Shown here piece after piece: positions 51,392 to 60,107 of a DNA stretch of 64,000 bases. Location of the stretch: assembly GCF_028473605.1 (NCBI RefSeq), contig NZ_CP097267.1, positions 268,501 to 332,500 on the forward strand, written 5' to 3'. A model generated the notes under the pieces. The model did no database searches, had not been told where the DNA came from, and saw only the letters and a list, made by a program, of their open reading frames with translations. The stretch's first letter is position 1; every line of letters starts with the position of its first letter. Made by a program: the position numbers and the translations under genes. Origin of the DNA: Acidovorax sp. NCPPB 3576. Its GTDB lineage: Bacteria; Pseudomonadota; Gammaproteobacteria; Burkholderiales; Burkholderiaceae_C.

Positions 51392-53332
51392 ATGGATTTT
51401 TCCGGCTTCCTGACCCAACTGCTCAACGGGCTGGCCGAGGCGTCGTCGCTCTTCCTGGTGGCGGCCGGCCTGTCGCTGATCTTCGGGGTGACGCGCATCG
51501 TCAACTTCGCGCACGGCTCGTTCTACATGCTGGGGCTGTACCTGGCGTATTCGCTGGTCGAGCACATGGTGGGGCTTGCGGGCCTGGCGGGCGGGCCGAT
51601 GGGCTACTGGCTCGGCCTGCTGCTGGCGGCGCTGGCGGTGGGCGCCTTCGGCGCGCTGGTGGAGGTGGTGCTGCTGCGGCGCATCTACCGCGCGCCGGAG
51701 CTGTTCCAGCTGCTGGCCACGTTCGCGCTGGTGCTGGTGGTGAGCGACGCGGTGCTGTGGCTCTGGGGCCCCGAGGAATTGCTGGGCCGGCGCGCGCCGG
51801 GCCTGGCGGGCTCGGTCGAGTGGATGGGCCGGCAGTACCCGACCTACAACCTGTTCTTGATCGCCCTGGGCCCGCTGGTGCTGGGCCTGCTGTGGCTGCT
51901 GCTCACCCGCACCCGGTGGGGCACGCTGGTGCGCGCGGCCACGCAGGACCGCGAAATGCTCGGCGCGCTGGGCGTCAACCAGGCGTGGCTCTTCACGGGC
52001 GTGTTCGCGCTGGGCGCGATGCTGGCGGGGCTGGGCGGCGCGGTGCAGCTGCCGCGCGAGCCGGCCAGCCTGGCGCTGGACTTGCGCGCCATCGGCGAGG
52101 CGTTCGTGATCGTGGTGGTGGGCGGCATGGGGTCGATCCCGGGCGCCTACGTGGCCGCGCTGCTGATCGCCGAGATCAAGGCGCTGTGCGTGGGGCTGGG
52201 CACGGTGCAGTGGTTCGGCATCGAGGTGTCGTTCTCCAAGCTCACGCTGGTGGTGGAGTTCCTGGTGATGGCCCTGGTGCTGGTGTTCCGGCCCTGGGGA
52301 CTGATGGGCCGGCCCCAGGCCGCGAGCCGCAACTCGGCGCCGGCGGAGGCGCCGCTGCGCCCGGGCACGCCGCTGTTCCAGGCCGCGGCGGTGGCCGTGC
52401 TGGCCGCCCTGGCCGCGCTGCCGCTGCTGTCGGCCTGGCTGCCGTATGCCACGGTGCTGGCGCAGGACGTGCTGGTGGCCGTGCTTTTCGCGGTGAGCCT
52501 GCACTTCATCATGGGCCCGGGCGGCCTGCATTCGTTCGGCCACGCGGCCTACTACGGCCTCGGCGCATACGGCGCGGCGGTGCTGCTCAAGGCCTTCAGC
52601 ATGCCCATGCCGCTGGCCATGGCGCTCGCGCCGCTGGTGGCCGGGGCCGGTGCGCTGGTCTTCGGCTGGTTCTGCGTGCGCCTGTCGGGCGTGTACCTGG
52701 CCATGCTGACGCTCGCGTTCTCGCAGATCGTGTGGTCGGTGGTGTTCCAGTGGGATGCCGTCACGGGCGGCTCCAACGGCCTGATCGGCGTGTGGCCCGC
52801 GCCGTGGCTGGGCGGCACGGCGTACTACTACCTCACGCTGGCGCTGGTGGGGCTGTCGGTGTTCGCGCTGCGGCGCGTGCTGTTCGCGCCGTTCGGCTAT
52901 GCGCTGCGCGCGGGGCGCGACTCGGCGCTGCGGGCCGAGGCGGTGGGCATCGACGTGCAGCGCGTGCAGTGGATGGCCTTCGTGATCGCGGGCGGGTTCG
53001 CGGGCCTGGCGGGCAGCCTGTTCGTGTTCTCCAAGGGCAGCATTTCGCCGGAGGCGATGGCCGTGGGCCAGTCGGTGAACGGGCTGGTCATGGTGCTGCT
53101 GGGCGGCCTGCAGACGCTGCTGGGCCCCATCGTCGGCGCGGCGGCGTTCAGCGTGCTGCAGGACACCATCCTGCGGGCCACGGAGTATTGGCGCGCGCTG
53201 TTCGGGGGCGTGATCCTGCTGCTGGTGCTGGCCTTTCCGCAGGGCATCGCCGGCTTTGCGCAGCAGCTCGCGCAGCGCTGGGCGGCACGGCGGGCGGTGG
53301 CGCCGGCCATCCCCCGGGGGCCACCGCCATGA
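51392..53332 (+). CDS. Fused LivH-LivM permease
   Basis: A 646-residue membrane protein fusing two permeases. The LivH-like half (about 1-300) starts LLNGLAEASSLFLVAAGLSLIFG and includes the GALVEVVLLRRIYRAPELFQLLATFALVLV region and the SMARGAT-type cytoplasmic loop (VRAATQDREMLGALGVN). The LivM-like half (about 310-646) includes LHSFGHAAYYGLGAYGAAVL, LKAFSMPMPLAMALAPLVAG and AEAVGIDVQRVQWMAFVIAGGFAGLAGSL. Most systems encode these as two proteins. It overlaps livG by four bases. Confidence 0.92.
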   Translation: MDFSGFLTQLLNGLAEASSLFLVAAGLSLIFGVTRIVNFAHGSFYMLGLYLAYSLVEHMVGLAGLAGGPMGYWLGLLLAALAVGAFGALVEVVLLRRIYRAPELFQLLATFALVLVVSDAVLWLWGPEELLGRRAPGLAGSVEWMGRQYPTYNLFLIALGPLVLGLLWLLLTRTRWGTLVRAATQDREMLGALGVNQAWLFTGVFALGAMLAGLGGAVQLPREPASLALDLRAIGEAFVIVVVGGMGSIPGAYVAALLIAEIKALCVGLGTVQWFGIEVSFSKLTLVVEFLVMALVLVFRPWGLMGRPQAASRNSAPAEAPLRPGTPLFQAAAVAVLAALAALPLLSAWLPYATVLAQDVLVAVLFAVSLHFIMGPGGLHSFGHAAYYGLGAYGAAVLLKAFSMPMPLAMALAPLVAGAGALVFGWFCVRLSGVYLAMLTLAFSQIVWSVVFQWDAVTGGSNGLIGVWPAPWLGGTAYYYLTLALVGLSVFALRRVLFAPFGYALRAGRDSALRAEAVGIDVQRVQWMAFVIAGGFAGLAGSLFVFSKGSISPEAMAVGQSVNGLVMVLLGGLQTLLGPIVGAAAFSVLQDTILRATEYWRALFGGVILLLVLAFPQGIAGFAQQLAQRWAARRAVAPAIPRGPPP

Positions 53333-54123
53333 CGCTGCTGCAGGTGCGCGGCCTGCGCAAATCGTATGGCGGCGTGCAGGCCGTGGATGGCATCGACTTC
53401 GACCTGGCGCCCGGGGAGCTGCTCGCGCTCATCGGCCCCAACGGCGCGGGCAAGTCCACCACCTTCGACATGGTGGGCGGGCAGACGCCGGCCACGGCCG
53501 GCTCGGTGCGGCTGCAGGGGCGCGAGCTGGCGGGCATGAAGCCCCGTGCCATCGCGCGCCTGGGCGTGGGCCGCACCTTCCAGATCGCGGCCACGTTCGC
53601 CTCGCTCACCGTGGTGGAGAACGTGCAGATGGCGCTGCTGGCGCACCACCGGCGCGTGTTCGCGCTGTGGCGGCCCGCCGCCTCGCAACACCGCGCCGAG
53701 GCCATGGCGCTGCTGGCCCAGGTTGGCATGGACGCGCAGGCCGACCGCCCGTGCAGCGAACTGGCCTACGGCGACGTCAAGCGCGTGGAACTGGCCCTGG
53801 CGCTCGCCAACGATCCACAACTGCTGCTGATGGACGAGCCCACGGCCGGCATGGCGCCGCAGGAGCGCAGCGACCTCATGGCGCTCACCCGGCGGCTCGT
53901 GGCCGAGCGCCGCATGGCGGTGCTGTTCACCGAGCACAGCATGGACGTGGTGTTCGCCTATGCCGACCGCATCATCGTGCTGGCGCAGGGCCGGCTCATC
54001 GCCGAGGGCGATGCCCACGCGATCCGCAACCACCCCGGGGTGCAGGCGGTGTACCTGGGCGCCGGCACGACCTTCGGGCAACGCGGCGCGCGCCATGAAA
54101 CGGTGCCGGAGGGCGCGGCATGA
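53329..54123 (+). CDS. livG: Branched-chain amino acid-type ABC transporter ATPase LivG
   Basis: A 264-residue ATPase. Walker A is IGPNGAGKSTTFDMVGG and the Q-loop region is GRTFQIAATF. The signature appears as ELAYGDVKRVELALAL (Y in place of the usual S of LSYGxxR). Walker B is LLLMDEPTAGMAP, then the switch TEHSMDVVFAYADRI. It pairs with LivF (next gene, four-base overlap) on the fused permease. Confidence 0.93.
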   Translation: MTLLQVRGLRKSYGGVQAVDGIDFDLAPGELLALIGPNGAGKSTTFDMVGGQTPATAGSVRLQGRELAGMKPRAIARLGVGRTFQIAATFASLTVVENVQMALLAHHRRVFALWRPAASQHRAEAMALLAQVGMDAQADRPCSELAYGDVKRVELALALANDPQLLLMDEPTAGMAPQERSDLMALTRRLVAERRMAVLFTEHSMDVVFAYADRIIVLAQGRLIAEGDAHAIRNHPGVQAVYLGAGTTFGQRGARHETVPEGAA

Positions 54124-54866
54124 CGGTCCCCGCGCCGATGCCGCCGCTGCTGCTGGAAGTCTCCGGCCTGAACGCCTGGTACGGCGCGGCGCACATCCTG
54201 TTCGACGTGTCGCTGCAGGTGCGCCGCGGCGAGGTCGTGGCGCTGATGGGCCGCAACGGCGCGGGCAAGTCCACCACGTTCAAGGCCATCATGGGGCTGC
54301 TCGCGCGGCGGCAGGGGCGGGTGGATTTTCTCGGCCGCCCGATCGCGGGGCTGCAGCCCTACGAGATCGCGCGGATGGGCCTGGGCTTCGTGCCCGAGGA
54401 CCGGCGCGTGTTCGCCGACCTCACCGTCACCGAGAACCTCGCGGTCGGCCGCCAGCCGCCCCGGCGCTGGCCCGACGGCAGCGAGGCGCCGTCCTGGACG
54501 CCGGCCGCGCTGTACCAGCTCTTTCCCAATCTGGGTGCCATGCAGGACCGGCCCGGCGGGCAGATGAGCGGCGGCGAGCAGCAGATGCTCACCGTGGCGC
54601 GCACGCTCATGGGCAACCCGTACCTGGTGCTGCTGGACGAGCCCTCCGAAGGGGTGGCGCCCGTGATCGTCGAGCAGATGGCGCAGACGATCCTGCAGCT
54701 CAAGGCCCGGGGCGCGAGCATCCTGCTGTCCGAGCAGAACGTGCGCTTTGCCGAGATGGTGTCCGACCGGGCCTATGTGCTGGAAAAGGGCCAGATCCGC
54801 TACGAAGGCTCGATCGAGGCGCTGTCGCGCAACGAGGACGTGCGCCGCGCGTACCTCGCGGTGTAG
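54120..54866 (+). CDS. livF: Branched-chain amino acid-type ABC transporter ATPase LivF
   Basis: A 248-residue ATPase: Walker A MGRNGAGKSTTFKAIMG, Q-loop GFVPEDRRVFADLTVTENL, signature MSGGEQQMLTVARTL, Walker B LVLLDEPSEGVAP and the switch SEQNVRF (Gln in place of His, usual for LivF). It ends the importer operon; a nucleotidyltransferase gene follows nine bases later on the same strand. Confidence 0.93.
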   Translation: MTVPAPMPPLLLEVSGLNAWYGAAHILFDVSLQVRRGEVVALMGRNGAGKSTTFKAIMGLLARRQGRVDFLGRPIAGLQPYEIARMGLGFVPEDRRVFADLTVTENLAVGRQPPRRWPDGSEAPSWTPAALYQLFPNLGAMQDRPGGQMSGGEQQMLTVARTLMGNPYLVLLDEPSEGVAPVIVEQMAQTILQLKARGASILLSEQNVRFAEMVSDRAYVLEKGQIRYEGSIEALSRNEDVRRAYLAV

Positions 54867-54874
54867 GCCGCGCC

Positions 54875-55477
54875 ATGGACACCGCCTGCGACGAAGCCCT
54901 GCCCACGGCGCCGGCCCACGGCGTGGTCGGCGTGCTGCTGGCGGCGGGCCACGCGCGGCGCTTCGGCAGCGACAAGCGCCGCGTGCCCTGGCCCGGCCAC
55001 GGCTCGCTGATGGAGGCCGCGCTCGCGCCGCTGCAGGCCGTGTGCCCGCGCGTCGTCGCTGTGCTGCCGCCCGGCGATGCCTGGGGGCTGATGCTGTGCT
55101 GGCGCCTGCAGGTCGAGGTGGCCTGGTCGTTCCGGCGCAGCGCGGGGCTGGCGGCCTCGCTGTCGGCCGCCCTGCCGCTGGTGCGCCGCGCGCCGGCCAT
55201 CGTGGTCGCGCTGGCCGATATGGGGGACGTTCGGGCGGCCACCGTGCGCACGCTCATCGCGGCCTGGCAGCGCCAGCCGGGGCAGCCCGTGCTGCCGGTG
55301 TTCGGCGGCCAGCCGGGCAATCCGCGGCTGATTCCGGCACCGCTGTATCCCCGGCTGGAGGGGCTGTCGGGCGACGACGGCGTGCGCCGGGCGCTGGACT
55401 GGCCGGCCGCGCAGCGGTGCGCGGTGGACGACCCGGGCGTGCTGCGCGATCTGGACACGCCCGTCGGACTGGGCTGA
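54875..55477 (+). CDS. MobA/MocA-like nucleotidyltransferase
   Basis: A 200-residue NTP transferase. The N-terminal motif LLAAGHARRFGSDKRRVPW is the G-x-x-x-R-F-G-x-x-K nucleotide site; VVALADMGDVRAATV supplies the metal Asp; and GNPRLIPAPLYPRLEGLSGDDGVRR matches the C-terminal motif of molybdenum cofactor cytidylyl/guanylyltransferases. No xanthine dehydrogenase or other Mo enzyme is adjacent, so the role is not fixed. It is nine bases after livF and could be cotranscribed. Confidence 0.8.
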   Translation: MDTACDEALPTAPAHGVVGVLLAAGHARRFGSDKRRVPWPGHGSLMEAALAPLQAVCPRVVAVLPPGDAWGLMLCWRLQVEVAWSFRRSAGLAASLSAALPLVRRAPAIVVALADMGDVRAATVRTLIAAWQRQPGQPVLPVFGGQPGNPRLIPAPLYPRLEGLSGDDGVRRALDWPAAQRCAVDDPGVLRDLDTPVGLG

Positions 55478-55531
55478 TGGCGGGGGCGATGATCCGCCGT
55501 GGCCTCGTGAAAAGGCTTTTGATCAAATCGG

Positions 55532-55578
55532 GCTCCAGCGCAATATCCACTAGGGCATGTTGCTATCAAATCAGGAGT
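55532..55578 (-). repeat. Dispersed repeat, copy F
   Basis: CTCCAGCGCAATATCCAC, TAGGGCATG, TTGCTATCAAATCAGGAG. The left arm of the core is intact, the right arm diverged. Inverted relative to copies A and B. It lies in the 208-base gap between the MobA-like gene and proA. Confidence 0.75.
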
Positions 55579-55685
55579 AAATCCGTTTTGAAGGGGTGCG
55601 CAGCCCCGGCACCGGCGCCCTTTGGCCCCACGCCCGGCAACCCTGCGCTCGCGCTCCGGTATCCAACTGCGTCAAAATCACGCCC

Positions 55686-56966
55686 ATGAACGCGCTCCAC
55701 ATCGCCGAATACACCCATGGCCTCGGCATCCAGGCAAAAGCAGCTTCCGCGCTGATGGCAAGGGCACCGGCTGCTATCAAAAGCAAAGCACTTCTTTCCC
55801 TGGCCCGCCTGCTGCGCGAGCAGACCGCCCCGCTGCAGGAGAGCAACGCCCGCGACCTGGAGCGCGCCCGCGCCGCCGGCCTGGCCGAGCCCCTGGTCGA
55901 TCGCCTGAAACTCACCTCCAAGGTGCTGGAAACCTGCGCGCTCGGCTGCGAGCAGCTCGCCGCCATGGGCGACGTGATCGGCGAGATCACCGGCATGCGC
56001 CAGCAGCCCAGCGGCATCCGTGTCGGCCAGATGCGCGTGCCCATCGGCGTGTTCGGCATGATCTACGAGAGCCGCCCCAACGTCACCATCGAGGCCGCCA
56101 GCCTCAGCATCAAGAGCGGCAACGCCTGCATCCTGCGCGGCGGCTCCGAGGCGATCGACTCCAACAAGGCCCTGGCGGCCCTGGTGCAGCAGGCCCTGGC
56201 CGAAGCCGGCCTGCCCGAGGACGCGGTGCAGCTGGTGCAGACCACCGACCGCGAGGCCGTCGGCCACCTGATCGCCATGCCCGAATACGTGGACGTCATC
56301 ATCCCGCGCGGCGGCAAGGGCCTGATCGAGCGCATCAGCCGCGACGCCAAGGTGCCGGTCATCAAGCACCTGGATGGCAACTGCCACACCTATGTGGACG
56401 ACCCCTGCGACATCGCCATGGCGGTGAAGGTGGCCGACAACGCCAAGACCAACAAGTACAGCCCGTGCAACGCCAGCGAGAGCCTGCTGGTGGCGCGCGG
56501 CGCGGCGGCCGCCTTTTTGCCGCAGATCGGCGCGGTCTATGCCGCCAAGGGCGTGGAGATGCGCGGCTGCCCCGAATCGCTGGCCCTGCTGGCCGGCGTG
56601 CCGAACGCCAAACTGGTGCCCGCCACCGAGCAGGACTGGAGCGAGGAATACCTCGCCCCGATCATCAGCGTGAAGGTGGTGGACGGCCTGGACGAGGCCA
56701 TCGCCCACATCAACCGCTACTCCAGCCACCACACCGACGCCATCCTCACCACCCACCACGGCCACGCCCAGCGCTTCCTGCGCGAGGTGGACTCGGCCAG
56801 CGTGATGGTCAACGCCAGCACCCGGTTCGCCGACGGCTTCGAGTACGGGCTGGGCGCCGAAATCGGCATCAGCACCGACAAGTTCCACGCCCGCGGCCCG
56901 GTGGGCATCGAGGGCCTGACCTCGCTCAAGTACGTGGTGCTGGGCGAGGGCGAAGTGCGCGGCTGA
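55686..56966 (+). CDS. proA: Gamma-glutamyl phosphate reductase
   Basis: The second enzyme of proline synthesis, 426 residues. [24 protein letters not shown], the nucleotide segment [46 protein letters not shown] and the catalytic Cys in [15 protein letters not shown] match the aldehyde dehydrogenase-like family, with the C-terminal signature [17 protein letters not shown]. Residues 29-36 (AAIKSKAL) are encoded by TGCTATCAAAAGCAAAGCA, resembling the dispersed-repeat core. Confidence 0.96.
   Translation: MNALHIAEYTHGLGIQAKAASALMARAPAAIKSKALLSLARLLREQTAPLQESNARDLERARAAGLAEPLVDRLKLTSKVLETCALGCEQLAAMGDVIGEITGMRQQPSGIRVGQMRVPIGVFGMIYESRPNVTIEAASLSIKSGNACILRGGSEAIDSNKALAALVQQALAEAGLPEDAVQLVQTTDREAVGHLIAMPEYVDVIIPRGGKGLIERISRDAKVPVIKHLDGNCHTYVDDPCDIAMAVKVADNAKTNKYSPCNASESLLVARGAAAAFLPQIGAVYAAKGVEMRGCPESLALLAGVPNAKLVPATEQDWSEEYLAPIISVKVVDGLDEAIAHINRYSSHHTDAILTTHHGHAQRFLREVDSASVMVNASTRFADGFEYGLGAEIGISTDKFHARGPVGIEGLTSLKYVVLGEGEVRG
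55772..55790 (+). repeat. Possible repeat core inside proA
   Basis: TGCTATCAAAAGCAAAGCA compares with TGCTATCAAATCA of copy F and has AT-rich codons in a GC-rich gene. Only the core is present, so the match is suggestive. Confidence 0.3.
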
Positions 56967-57009
56967 CGACCCCCATCGAGCCCGCGGTCCGGCCCAGCCC
57001 CACACTGAC

Positions 57010-58494
57010 ATGAAAATCATCATCCTCGGCGCGGGCCGCGTCGGCTGCAGCGTGGCCGACAGCCTCGTGTCCGAGCAGAACGACATCACCGTCATCGACA
57101 CGGACGCCCAGCGCCTGCGCGATCTGGAATCGCGCTTCGACCTGCGCGGCGTGGTGGGCAACGGCATCGACCCCGAGGTGCTGGCCGAGGCCGGCGCGCG
57201 CGACACCGACCTGCTCATCGCCTGCGCCGCGCAGGACGAGACCAACCTCGTGTGCTGCAAGGTCGCGCAACTGCTCTTCAACGTGCCCACACGCATCGCG
57301 CGGGTGCGCTCCTCCGGCTTCGAACACGACCGCGAGCAGGCCGCGCTGCTGCTGGGCAAGGACGGTTTCGCGGTGGACCGCATCATCTGCCCCGAGGAGT
57401 CGCTGACGCGCTACATCGGCAAGCTGGTGGAGTACCCCGAGGCGCTGCAGGTGCGCGAATTCGCGGGCGGCCGGGCCTGCCTGGTGTCGGTGCGCGTGCG
57501 GGCCGGCGCGCCGGTGGCGGGCGTGCGCATCGCCGACATGCGGGCCGGCGCCCCGGACCTGGCCATGCGCATGGTGGCCATCTACCGCCGCTTTCCCGAA
57601 GAGCCCGACCGCTTCATCGCCTGCGACGGCGACACGCGCATCGCGGCGGGCGACGAGGTCTTCGTGCTGTCCGCGCGCGAGCACATTCCCCAGGTGCTGG
57701 CCGCGATGCACCAGCGCGAGGGCCAGCCCGCGCGGGCGGTGCGCCGCATCATGATCGCCGGCGGCGGCCGCGTGGGCCTGCGCCTGGCGCGGCAGCTGGC
57801 GCAGCAGGGGCGCTTTCACATCAAGGTGATCGAGGGCGATCCGGACCGCTGCGTCGAGCTGGCCTCCACGCTGCCCTCCGAGGTGCTGGTGCTGCAGGGC
57901 GATGCCACCGACGAAGACCTGCTGGGCGACGAGAACGTCGAGGAGGTGGACCTGTTCCTCGCGCTCACCGACGACGACGAGGACAACATCATGGCCTGCC
58001 TGCTGGCCAAGCGCATGGGCGCGAGCCGCGTGCTGGCGCTGATCAACCGGCGCTCCTACGCCGACCTGATGCACGGCACGCAGATCGACATCGCGCTGTC
58101 GCCTGCGCAGGCCATGCTGGGCGAGCTGCTGGCCTACGTGCGGCGCGGCGACGTGCAGGCCGTGCACAGCCTGCGCCGGGGCGTGGCCGAGGCGCTGGAG
58201 ATCGTGGCGCGCGGCGACCGCAAAAGCTCGCGCGTGGTGGGCCGCAAGGTGAGCGACCTGCACCTGCCGCCCGAGGTGCACATGGGGCTGATCGTGCGCG
58301 GGCTGTCGGGTGCGGAGCCGCAAGCGGATGCGGCCCAGGCCGGCGGCCCCGAGCCTTTGGCCGAGCCCCAGGTCATCATCCCGCGCAGCCACACGGTGAT
58401 CGAAAGCGGAGACCACGTGGTGTTCTTCCTGCCGAACAAGCGCCTGGTGCGCGATGTGGAAAAGGCCTTCCGCCTGGGCGCGACGTTTTTCTGA
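57010..58494 (+). CDS. trkA: Trk potassium uptake regulator TrkA
   Basis: A 494-residue cytoplasmic NAD-binding regulator with two RCK modules. Each half has a Rossmann motif (IILGAGRVGCSVADSLV at the start, IMIAGGGRVGLRLARQLAQQG near residue 245) followed by a TrkA-C domain. Acidic tips such as VIDTDAQRLRDLESRFDL fit nucleotide binding. It gates TrkH, whose gene follows by 39 bases. PtsN (36312) is a known type of regulator of such systems. Confidence 0.95.
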   Translation: MKIIILGAGRVGCSVADSLVSEQNDITVIDTDAQRLRDLESRFDLRGVVGNGIDPEVLAEAGARDTDLLIACAAQDETNLVCCKVAQLLFNVPTRIARVRSSGFEHDREQAALLLGKDGFAVDRIICPEESLTRYIGKLVEYPEALQVREFAGGRACLVSVRVRAGAPVAGVRIADMRAGAPDLAMRMVAIYRRFPEEPDRFIACDGDTRIAAGDEVFVLSAREHIPQVLAAMHQREGQPARAVRRIMIAGGGRVGLRLARQLAQQGRFHIKVIEGDPDRCVELASTLPSEVLVLQGDATDEDLLGDENVEEVDLFLALTDDDEDNIMACLLAKRMGASRVLALINRRSYADLMHGTQIDIALSPAQAMLGELLAYVRRGDVQAVHSLRRGVAEALEIVARGDRKSSRVVGRKVSDLHLPPEVHMGLIVRGLSGAEPQADAAQAGGPEPLAEPQVIIPRSHTVIESGDHVVFFLPNKRLVRDVEKAFRLGATFF

Positions 58495-58533
58495 ACCCGC
58501 GCCCCCGACCTTCTTCGTTTCCACATCGACACC

Positions 58534-60000
58534 ATGGCGGATCTTCTTCCCGTTCTGCGCGTGCTGGGCGCCCTGCTCGCCATGTTCTCGCTGGCCTTCG
58601 GCGTGCCGCTGGCCGCCTCCTGGTGGACGGGCGATGGCCTGTGGCCGCAATACGCCGGCGCCCTGGGCGCCACGCTGCTGTGCGGCAGCGGACTGTGGGC
58701 GGGGCTGCGCCACCAGGCGCGCGAGCTGCAGCCGCGCCACGGCATCATCCTCGTCGCGCTCGTGTGGGTGGTGCTGCCGCTCTTTGCCGCGCTGCCGCTG
58801 CTGCTGGCCATGCACCAGATCGGCCGGACGATATCGTTCACGCATGCGTACTTCGAGGCCGTCTCGGGCTTGACAACCACGGGCGGCACGGTGCTGACGG
58901 GGCTGGATGTGCTGCCGCTGTCGATCAACGTGTGGCGCACCTTCATGCAGTGGCTGGGCGGCATGGGCATCCTGATCCTGGCGGTGGCCGTGCTGCCGCT
59001 GCTGGGCGTGGGCGCGAGCCAGCTCTTCAAGGCCGAGGCCGCCGGCCCGGTCAAGGACACCAAGCTCACCCCGCGCATGACCGAAACCGCCAAGGGGCTG
59101 TGGGGCGTGTACGTGCTCTTTTCGCTGGCGTGTGCGCTCGCTTACTGGCTGGGCGGCATGCCGCCGGCCGATGCCGTCATGCACATGTTCACCACGGTGA
59201 GCCTGGGCGGGCTGTCGTCGCACGACAGCAGCTTCGGCTACTTCCAGTCGCCGCTGCTCGAATCGATCGCGGTGGTGTTCATGGTGGTGGCCAGCTGCAA
59301 TTTCGCGCTGTATTTCGTCGCGCTGCGCAAGGGCCACTGGCGCAGCCTGTGGTGCGACCCCGAGATGCGCGCCACCGTGCTCACGCTGCTGGGCGGCGGC
59401 CTGTTCGTCGCGCTGCTGCTGTGGGCCAAGGACGTCTATGCGCCGCTGGCGGCGCTGCGGCACGGGTTCTTCCATGTGGTGTCGGTCGCCACGACGACGG
59501 GTTTCGCCACCACCGACTACCTGGCCTGGCCGGTGTTCGCGCCGATCTTCATGCTCATGCTGTCGGGCGTGGCCACCAGCGCGGGCTCGACGGGCGGCGG
59601 CATCAAGATGGTCCGCATGCTGATCTTGCTGAAGCAAGCCCGCCGAGAAATGACGCGCCTGGCCCACCCCCGCGCCGTGCAGCCCGTGCGCCTGGGCCGC
59701 GCGGTGGTGGACCACCGCATGATCTTCTCGGTGCTGGCGTTCATGCTGGTCTATGGCGCCACGGTCATGGTGCTGAGCATGGTGCTGCTGCTGACCGATC
59801 TGGACCTGGTGAGCGCCTTCTCCGCGGTGCTGGCCAGCGTCAACTGCACGGGGCCGGGGCTGGGGCTGCTCGGGCCGTCGGCCACCTACGCGGTGCTGAC
59901 GGAATTCCAGCTCTGGGTCTGCACCCTGGCCATGCTGCTCGGGCGGCTGGAGATCCTGAGCTTCATGGTGTTGCTCACCCCGGCGTTCTGGCGGCGGTAG
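58534..60000 (+). CDS. trkH: Trk potassium uptake channel TrkH
   Basis: A 488-residue membrane protein with four pseudo-repeats each having a pore loop. Pore motifs are visible: the first around FEAVSGLTTTGGTVLTGL, the second around FTTVSLGGLSSHDSSFGY, the third around VVSVATTTGFATTDY, and the fourth around SAVLASVNCTGPGLG. Start at ATG 58534. Confidence 0.95.
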   Translation: MADLLPVLRVLGALLAMFSLAFGVPLAASWWTGDGLWPQYAGALGATLLCGSGLWAGLRHQARELQPRHGIILVALVWVVLPLFAALPLLLAMHQIGRTISFTHAYFEAVSGLTTTGGTVLTGLDVLPLSINVWRTFMQWLGGMGILILAVAVLPLLGVGASQLFKAEAAGPVKDTKLTPRMTETAKGLWGVYVLFSLACALAYWLGGMPPADAVMHMFTTVSLGGLSSHDSSFGYFQSPLLESIAVVFMVVASCNFALYFVALRKGHWRSLWCDPEMRATVLTLLGGGLFVALLLWAKDVYAPLAALRHGFFHVVSVATTTGFATTDYLAWPVFAPIFMLMLSGVATSAGSTGGGIKMVRMLILLKQARREMTRLAHPRAVQPVRLGRAVVDHRMIFSVLAFMLVYGATVMVLSMVLLLTDLDLVSAFSAVLASVNCTGPGLGLLGPSATYAVLTEFQLWVCTLAMLLGRLEILSFMVLLTPAFWRR

Positions 60001-60107
60001 CGTCCTTGGACGCCTGAAGGGCGAAAGCCGGGGGGCGGGGTTGCGAAGCCGGGGCGCGTCCCCATATCCCTACAATTCACCACGTCTTTCGTCTTCCGAG
60101 GGCTTCC

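Noticed and set aside
56926..59715. 929-residue open frame on the minus strand opposite trkA and trkH
   Set aside because: Shadow of two certain genes; very rich in His, Arg and Gln without any motif.
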